NCBI RefSeq assembly: GCF_030272615.1
Contig: NC_081405.1
Location: forward strand, 154,425,613-154,489,612
Reading direction: 5' to 3'
Length of the DNA: 64,000 bases
DNA from: Cryptomeria japonica
Lineage: Eukaryota; Streptophyta; Pinopsida; Cupressales; Cupressaceae
Position 1 is the stretch's first letter, and each line of letters begins with the position of its first letter. Positions 57,831 through 64,000 of the stretch are shown here, piece after piece. Under the pieces are notes generated by a model. The model was not told where the DNA came from. It did not search any database and saw nothing but the letters and a program-made list of their open reading frames with translations. The position numbers were made by a program, and so were the translations under genes.

Positions 57831-58974
57831 TGATGAATACTTAGAGGGGGGGGTGGGGGGTGAATTAGTATACCAAAAAATACTGAACTCAAACACTTAA
57901 ACGGTTTGGCAGTAAACCGGTATAACAGTTTTACTAACAAACCGGTTAAGACAAATGCAAACCAAACAACAAATAAGGCATTCACCCATAGGAGCACAAT
58001 CACCATAACAAAAGTGATTTTGACGTGGAAACCCAAATGGGAAAAACCACGGTGAGATGAAACTCACAAGTAACTATCTGCAGAATAGTAACCAGACCGG
58101 TTAAGGTCATACAATGTTCTTCACCAGAACAGATCCTCTTAGGAATCTCAATCTCTGTTAGGAGATAAGTCTGATTAAGGACTACCTTGTGAGAGGATTT
58201 CAGATCCACAGTTGTGAACCACCTTGTTAGAGGATTTACAAAGGCTTTGTCAGGCCTACCCAGTTGAGGGTTTCAGACTTGTCGAAGATGTGAGTAATCA
58301 ACAAGTGAGTGATCTAAATACTAGCACAGTATGCTTGGTTAGATCCTTGATAGCTCTTTGTTAATGCATTTCAGCATTACTTCAGTCTTCAATATTTCCA
58401 CACCCTGTTTCTTCACACAGACCTAATCTACTTTTGTGATCGCACTTACAAAAACCTCATCAACCACCTAAAACCCTAACAACAACTAAAACCCTCGACA
58501 TGATGTCCTTATAAAGGAATCTGATTTCATGTCGGTCCAATAGGATTACATTGCAAGTTCCTAGGTTCAGTGCATCTGGACACATTTGGTAACATGACAC
58601 AGAATCACCGCCAAAGTGTCGGTGGATGATAACTCATCACAAAAATAATACCGGTTGGTAACTCATCACAGAGTAATACCGGTTCATACATTTAACCGAT
58701 TACCGGTTTGTCAAAATGAAGACTGGGAAAAATGATAACAACCGCTTTGATCCTTCGTACCGCTTTGGGATCCTCGAACCTCTTTGGGTCTTCATACCGC
58801 TTGAGATCGGTAAACATTTTTCTGCAAAACACCGATAGTCTAAAGACTATAATACATGATATCGGTTGGAACAAATACCGGTTGAGCATAACTCATACAT
58901 ACAAAAAGTGATCTCAAAGCAAGTGCGTGTCCATCAATGACAATCACAACATCATCATAAAAAATATGCCAACA
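57831..58974. mobile_element. Solo LTR in the copia gag, rich in ACCGGT motifs
   Basis: 1144 bp, TGATGAATAC...GCCAACA, exact 5-bp duplication ATTGT (57826-57830, 58975-58979). Removing it rejoins the gag reading RAQ/QSSSPQQ. Near the left end is AGAGGGGGGGGTGGGGGGTG and then GACGTGGAAACCC...GGGAAAAACCACGG, as at 16220 and 40890. The 6-mer ACCGGT occurs seven times. Not coding; the open minus-strand frame that seems to extend the gag start to 58036 is LTR sequence. Confidence 0.88.
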
Positions 58975-59678
58975 ATTGTGCTCTATCTTGTTGTGGTTTT
59001 GACTTAGGTTGCTTTTGATTCTTGCCTTTTCCTTGATTGCTTTGATTCCCTTTAATAGCCACCAAAGCTCGTGACTGAAGATTTGAGAATCCCCATCTTG
59101 GTCAACTTAGATTGCTCAAGTATCAACATCTCTGTGAATGAATCAAATGAGGGAGATGTGTATGAGGAACCTTGAGCTAACCTATGGGTGTGAAAGCTAG
59201 ATACAAAGGCTACATACTCTGAAGGAAGCTTGTCCAACAAGTTGTAAACCAATTCAGCATCCTTTTTGTCAATTCCACAATCCTTTGGCTTTGCTTTTAG
59301 CTCATTTGCTTTTGTGACATAATTTTGGATTGTATCAAAATCCTTGGGATCCAAAGTTGTGAGTTCACTATCAAGCTTGTAGCCGTTAGTCTCATCAAGT
59401 TGACCATACAATTTCTGAAAAAATATCCCAAGCCTCTTTAATTGTAATACACTTATCAATGTGAAAAATGAGGTCATCTGATACATACTTTCTAAAAGTT
59501 CCAATTGCCATAGCATTTTTAGTGAGCCATTTAAGTTGGGCATTAGGATCAGCCTTAGGATCAGGTGGTGCTGTAATAGTTCCAGAATGAATCCTTTTTC
59601 CATTAGTTTACTCCATGCCTTAATCTTCCATGATGCATAATTATGAGGAGTTAAAAGTGGAAATTTAGGAGAACCCAT
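58975..59678 (-). pseudogene. Copia gag, N-terminal part, decayed
   Basis: Minus strand from ATG at 59678: MGSPKFPLLTPHNYASWKIK, the usual copia gag opening. A frameshift soon after scrambles the middle; good reading resumes with LYGQLDETNGYKLDSELTTL (about 59415), FDTIQNYVTKANELKAKPKD and KLPSEYVAFVSSFHTHR. Another frame shift before a Gln/Lys-rich linker (about 59050-58980) leads to the knuckle beyond the solo LTR. Open sequence upstream of 59678 (to 59822) is not typical gag and is probably leader. Confidence 0.8.
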
Positions 59679-60248
59679 AGCACCAAAATGAAAAAACACA
59701 AGATAGAGAGAGGCACAATCACACAAGACACCCCCCCAAAAATACACAATTAAGAACCCCCACCCCCCCAAATGGTGATTTGGCACTTTATACTTTGTGC
59801 ATATACAATGGGCCAGTTGCAAAAGAAGGCAAAGTGGACTTTTGATTTCAATTTACAACTTCTCAAAATGAGATATAAGAAACTTCAACAAATACTGCTA
59901 GTGTTCTAAACTGAGATCCAAGCAAAATGCAAGTACCAAATAAGCCAAAAATGACCAAATACTGAAAGTACAATTTCTACTCAAAATCACTACAAACAAA
60001 TGACAGATTATGAAAACAGATGAAAAATTATGTGCGTAAAAAAAAACAGCACCTGAAAAGGAGTCCATATGAGTCCAAATGAAGCCTCCAAAGTTGTAAA
60101 AATCGGGATTTCATGATTTCCGAAAAACTTGTATCCGGAAAACAAAAAACTCCTGCACCACTATACAGATCACGAAAGTCTACCCCAAAACAAAAAAAAA
60201 TGCTCGAAAAAAGGAGTTCGGATGAGTGAGACATCATTATTTGAAAAT
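59679..60248 (-). other. Leader or flank of the gag-protease copia, no gene
   Basis: Non-coding, A-rich on the + strand. I looked for a primer-binding site and 5' LTR upstream of the gag (minus strand) and did not find a convincing one, so the 5' end of this element is missing or diverged. Confidence 0.4.
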
Positions 60249-61072
60249 TGTTAATTTTAGTACTTTCAGTTGCATAAAATTCAGAAAATTAGATTTAGAT
60301 TAATTAACTAATTAGTTTTCAAACTTTAGGCATAATAAAGGAAATGAAAATAACTAAAGACAATGCACAGTTACCCTGGGAAAACCTCCTAGGAGGAAAA
60401 ACCCAGCCAAAGGATCCTCAGATTTGATTTATGACTAGAATTCAATAGGATGTTATACACTTATCTTCTTTTATAGTCACCATGAGGGAGGAATAATTAG
60501 GTTATAGTCCTCCTTATATGATTACAACCCTTTTATTGGAGTCTTCAATTTTGTATGATGATCTGCTGTCTCTAATAGAGTTCGCTGGCTTCAAGGTAAG
60601 ATTTGCTGCTGTTAGATCAAGTTCGCACCCTCCTATTTGGATCTGCTACAACATGTGAGGTTCGCTATTTGCTGGTTGCAATCCTTATGGAGTTCACTGC
60701 CTCTATATGAAGTTCGCTGCCTCTATGAAGAAGTTCGCTGCCTCTATAAAAGACTTTGATAAAGTTCGCTGTTCACCAAGGATTGTTTTACTTACATAAA
60801 AACTTGATTAATATAAATGACAGGAAGGTGATGCATTTATAGGTGACAATTAGATCCCTAATCATGTCGGCCTCCTTTAACCTTTAAACTATTTTATTGC
60901 TTTCCATTAATTTGCCTTAATGGGGTCGGCCCTATCAAGGAGGCGTTATATATTAGTTTGAGGCGAGCAACCTTAAGTGCCGAGGGTGATGGGTGTAGCC
61001 CTATATAAAGGGGGGCGGATTCCAATGTTGCCTAAGGCAATAGGAATCCGTTGGCCCTAATTACAACCAACA
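60249..61072 (-). repeat. 3' LTR of the terminal copia element, lower end approximate
   Basis: Minus strand starts TGTTGGTTGTAATTAGGG directly after a purine tract. A TATA-type box CTTTATATAGGG lies about 60 bp in. 60560-60780 contains repeated AGTTCGCTGCCTCTAT units. The other end (60249) is chosen only because it begins TG; the 5' LTR is outside the window. Confidence 0.55.
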
Positions 61073-61085
61073 CTCCCTCTTAATT
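61073..61085 (-). promoter_or_regulatory. Polypurine tract of the terminal copia element
   Basis: Minus strand AATTAAGAGGGAG, abutting the LTR start TGTTGG; similar to AAGAGGGAG in the copia at 40235-40249. Confidence 0.75.
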
Positions 61086-61138
61086 AGGGAATAGAATCAT
61101 AATCATAATCTTCCAACTTGCACACAAGCATAGACTGG

Positions 61139-61482
61139 ATCCACCTTGCATTGCTCACAGAGGGTGGAGAGGATCCTTTGCTTACCATATTACATTGCCC
61201 GCAGAGGATGGTTTTAAGTTTATACTTCTCCCTGAGAAGTTTACAATACCACCTTACATTGCCCGTAGAGGGTGGTTAACATTTACAATACCATCTTACA
61301 TTGCTCGCAGAGGATGGTTAATAATCACACTTCTCCCTGAGAAGTTTACAATACCACCTTACATTGCCCGCAGAGGGTGGTTAACATTTACAACACCATC
61401 TTACATTGCCCACAGAGGATGGTTTATGCTTCTCCCTGAGAAGTTTACATTACCACCTTACATTTCCTGCAGAGGGTGGATT
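61139..61482. repeat. Tandem hairpin repeat between copia pol and 3' LTR
   Basis: Seven units of about 29 bp, ACCA(C/T)CTTACATTGCCCGC followed by AGAGG(G/A)TGGT, separated by spacers, three of which contain the hairpin ACTTCTC-CCT-GAGAAGT. In each unit the first and last bases pair (ACCACC/GGTGGT or ACCATC/GATGGT). C-G and T-A at the fifth pair alternate along the array together with their partner. The + strand is open across it only because of the repeat period. Confidence 0.85.
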
Positions 61483-61498
61483 TATACAATACAAGGTA

Positions 61499-64000
61499 TC
61501 ACTGCACAAGAGACTCCCTCTCAATTGGAGATTCATTTTCCACAATACCAAGTCTATCCCTGAAGTACACAAACTTCACTTTTGCTAGAGGCTTGGTAAG
61601 AATATCCGCAACCCGCTCATCAGTGTTGACATACTTCAGTTGAATGGCACCTCTTTGTACCATGTCCCGAATATAATGAAAATGAGTTTCCACATGTTTT
61701 GACCTGTCATGAAACACTAGATTGTTAGACATTTTAATGCAACTCTGGTTATCACAGTGAATGACTGTGGGATCCCATGGTTGACCAAACAGTCCAGCAA
61801 GAAGCTTATGAAGCCATACTGCTTCTCTGGAAGCTACACTTGCAGCAATATACTCAGCTTCAGCAGTGCTCAATGCCACTGAGGATTGTTTTCTGCAAGC
61901 CCGAGAGATCACTGCAGAACCCAAGCTAAAGCAAATACCAGAGGTACTTTTCCTGTCTTTGACGCTTCCAGCCCAGTCTGCATCAGAATAACCTTCCAAG
62001 GTTATTGGAGTGTTAAGTGGATACTTCAGCCCAAAACCAATAGTGCCTTGCAAATATCTTAGGATATGCTTGGCAACAACCAGGTGAACATGCTTGGGTA
62101 GGCTCATGAACTGACTGAGAGCATTCACAGCAAAACATATGTCTGGTCTAGTATTGACTAGATACATCAGAGATCCAATCAACTGTCGGTACTTGGATGG
62201 ATCTGCAAAATCAGAGTTAGCTGCAGAAATACTCAACTTCTTTAAGTTAGATTCCATAGGAGTAGACATTGGCTTACAATCCATCATCCAAAATCTTTTC
62301 AAAATGTCAATAGTATACTTTCCTTGACTTAGAAAGATTTCGTTAGATCTTTGCCATACTTCTAAACCTAGGAAATAATGCATTAGACCTAAATCTTTCA
62401 TTTCAAATTCAGAAGCTAGATCTTTCTTGCATCCAATAATAAGTTCATTTTTACCAGTAAGAAATAAGTCATCCACATAAAGAACTAAAATCAACATTTC
62501 ATCATTTGCAATTTTAAGATAAATGTTAGGGTCAACATCATTTTTATGAAAGCCTAGACTTAACAGATATTTATCAATTCTTTCATACCAAGCACGAGGG
62601 GCTTGTTTAAGACCATAAGGAGCTTTCTTTAACTTGCACACGTGGGTTAATTTATCCTGAATCTCATATCCCTCAGGTTGCTCAATATAGACTTCTTCCT
62701 CAATGACACCATTGAGAAAGGCAGTCTTAACATCCATCTGATGTAGTTTCCAACCCTTAGAGGCAGCAATAGCAATTATTGTTCTAATGGAAGTATATCT
62801 AGCAACAGGAGCAAATGTTTCTTCATAGTCTATGCCTTCCTTTTGGGAAAAGCCACGGGCTACAAATCTAGCCTTATATTTTTCAATACTACCATCAACA
62901 TTATGTTTAATTTTAAATAACCATTTAGATGAAACAACAAATTTACCTTTGGGTCTGGGCACAAGGTCCCACACATCATTCTTGATGATAGACTGATATT
63001 CTTCATCCATAGCAAGCTTCTAGGCATGATGACTTAAGGCTTCTTCAACATTGCAAGGTTCAGTTTCAATGAGATTACACATTAAAGAAACGTAGTTGGA
63101 AAATACCTGAGGTCTCTTAGTTTCACGGAAGGTGCCACTTGGAGCAGCAAATCTCTCAGCTTCTTGAATGGTGTTTCTTACCCAGAGAGGCCTCTTTTTG
63201 GTAACGACAATGTCACTAGGAATATCAGTGGGATTCATGGGTTCTGGAGGATCATCGTGATTGTCTTGAGATGGAGGTTCAACTTGCTCCCTCTGAATCT
63301 CAGGGTTAGTATCAACGTCTATATTTTGATTATCATTAGATTCATCAATAACACAAGAACCTTTCGATTTCTTAAAAGCAATGTCTTCTTCAAATTTAAC
63401 ATCCCTACTTACCTCAACGTACCTTTGACCTGGGATGTAAATCCTGAATGCCTTGGAGGATTCACTGTATCCGACTAGATGGCCTTTCTTTCCGGAGGGT
63501 TCCAACTTTGATCGTTTTTCCTTGGGCACATGAACATAGACAAGACTTCCAAAGATTCTGAGGTGACTAATGTCTGGTTTGGATCCTGTGAAGGCTTCTT
63601 CCGGGGTCATGTTCTTTAGAGCACGATGAGGACATCTGTTCTGGATGTATACTGCTGTTCTAGAAGCCTCAGCCCATAGGAAGGTCTGCAAGTCTTGATC
63701 GTGGATCATAGCCTTTGCAGCCTCCACAATGGTCCTATTCTTTCTTTCAGCAACACCATTTTGTTGAGGATTGTATGGAACACAAAACTCTCTCTTAATT
63801 CTTGACTCAACACAAAAATCATGAAAGCTGCCGGAGGTGTACTCACCTCCATTGTCAGATCTTAAACATTTGATTCTTTTACCAAAGAAGTTTTCAGTTA
63901 ATGCTTTAAACTTCTTAAATTTACTTAAGACTTCATCAGATTCTTTAGATTTCAAGAAGTAGATCCAAGTTTTCCTAGAGAAATCATCTATGAAGATAAC
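61499..64000 (-). pseudogene. Copia integrase, reverse transcriptase and RNase H, one stop, continuing past the window
   Basis: Minus strand, reading from the window edge: VIFIDDFSRKTWIYFLKSKE, integrase core with Asp in LRSDNGGEY (about 63860) and Glu in NGVAERKNR, IFGSLVYVHVPKE, then a TAG at 63020-63022 where the relative at 37488 has Trp (TGG to TAG). RT follows with SKWLFKIKHNVDGSIEKYKA, QMDVKTAFLNG and LVLYVDDLFLTG (about 62490-62455), RNase H with GYSDADWAGSVKDRKSTSG and STAEAEYIAA, and the end ADILTKPLAKVK, with TGA at 61499. Except for the one stop the 830-codon stretch is intact, including catalytic residues, so this is a younger copy than the copia at 28243. Confidence 0.94.

Noticed and set aside
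57843-58036. N-terminal hydrophobic part of the apparent 293-codon copia ORF as a signal peptide
   Set aside because: This part is sequence of a solo LTR inserted with TSD ATTGT; true gag continues at 58975 and above.
61195-61563. 122-codon + strand ORF with repeated PPYIARRGW-like peptide
   Set aside because: It is the translation of a non-coding tandem repeat in the 3' region of a minus-strand copia element; the frame stays open only because of the period.

Overview
This window looks like nuclear DNA of a large-genome seed plant, most likely a gymnosperm (an inference). It is AT-rich and packed with Ty1/copia and Ty3/gypsy LTR retrotransposons of several ages. The only host coding sequence I recognise is two consecutive exons (+ strand, 19692-19874 and 44487-44580) of an alpha/beta-hydrolase gene, separated by an intron of about 24.6 kb. 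No other exon of that gene was found, so the whole window is probably the inside of one very long gene.

Layout. 1-9180: a minus-strand LTR element (LTR 8861-9180) interrupted by a complete non-autonomous element, family A (2028-8170, TSD GGCAG), which carries a long ORF of unknown function. 9181-17765: a decayed minus-strand gypsy element split by two solo LTRs. One, about 5.15 kb (10647-15800), holds a 17-copy hairpin array and a 334-bp TRIM whose LTRs carry a tRNA-like sequence. The other is 16220-17340 (TSD TGAAG). 19692-44486: first exon and giant intron, with a second long LTR and an unknown ORF (21894-25523), a mosaic family A solo LTR (26419-28119, TSD CTAAT), and a copia element (28243-40670, TSD AGTAG) broken by a chromovirus-type gypsy element, family B (30418-37482, TSD CTATT). 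44487-64000: second exon, a copia relic (45105-47367), a third long LTR with another periodic array (48878-51950), a gag-protease-only copia (55720-59678) split by a solo LTR (57831-58974, TSD ATTGT), and the 3' part of another copia element (60249 to the window end).

Three themes connect the parts. Family A has no polymerase but shares its primer-binding site, a stem-loop plus polypurine tract, and an LTR core with family B, which encodes gag, protease, RT, RNase H, integrase and chromodomain; a mosaic LTR suggests their RNAs have recombined. Three long LTRs start with the same two-hairpin module, and each carries its own degenerate periodic array. A TRIM carries a near-canonical tRNA-like cloverleaf with consensus Pol III A and B boxes. 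These are the items I would examine first.

Boundaries flanked by target-site duplications are reliable. Other ends, the organism and novelty could not be tested without searches.
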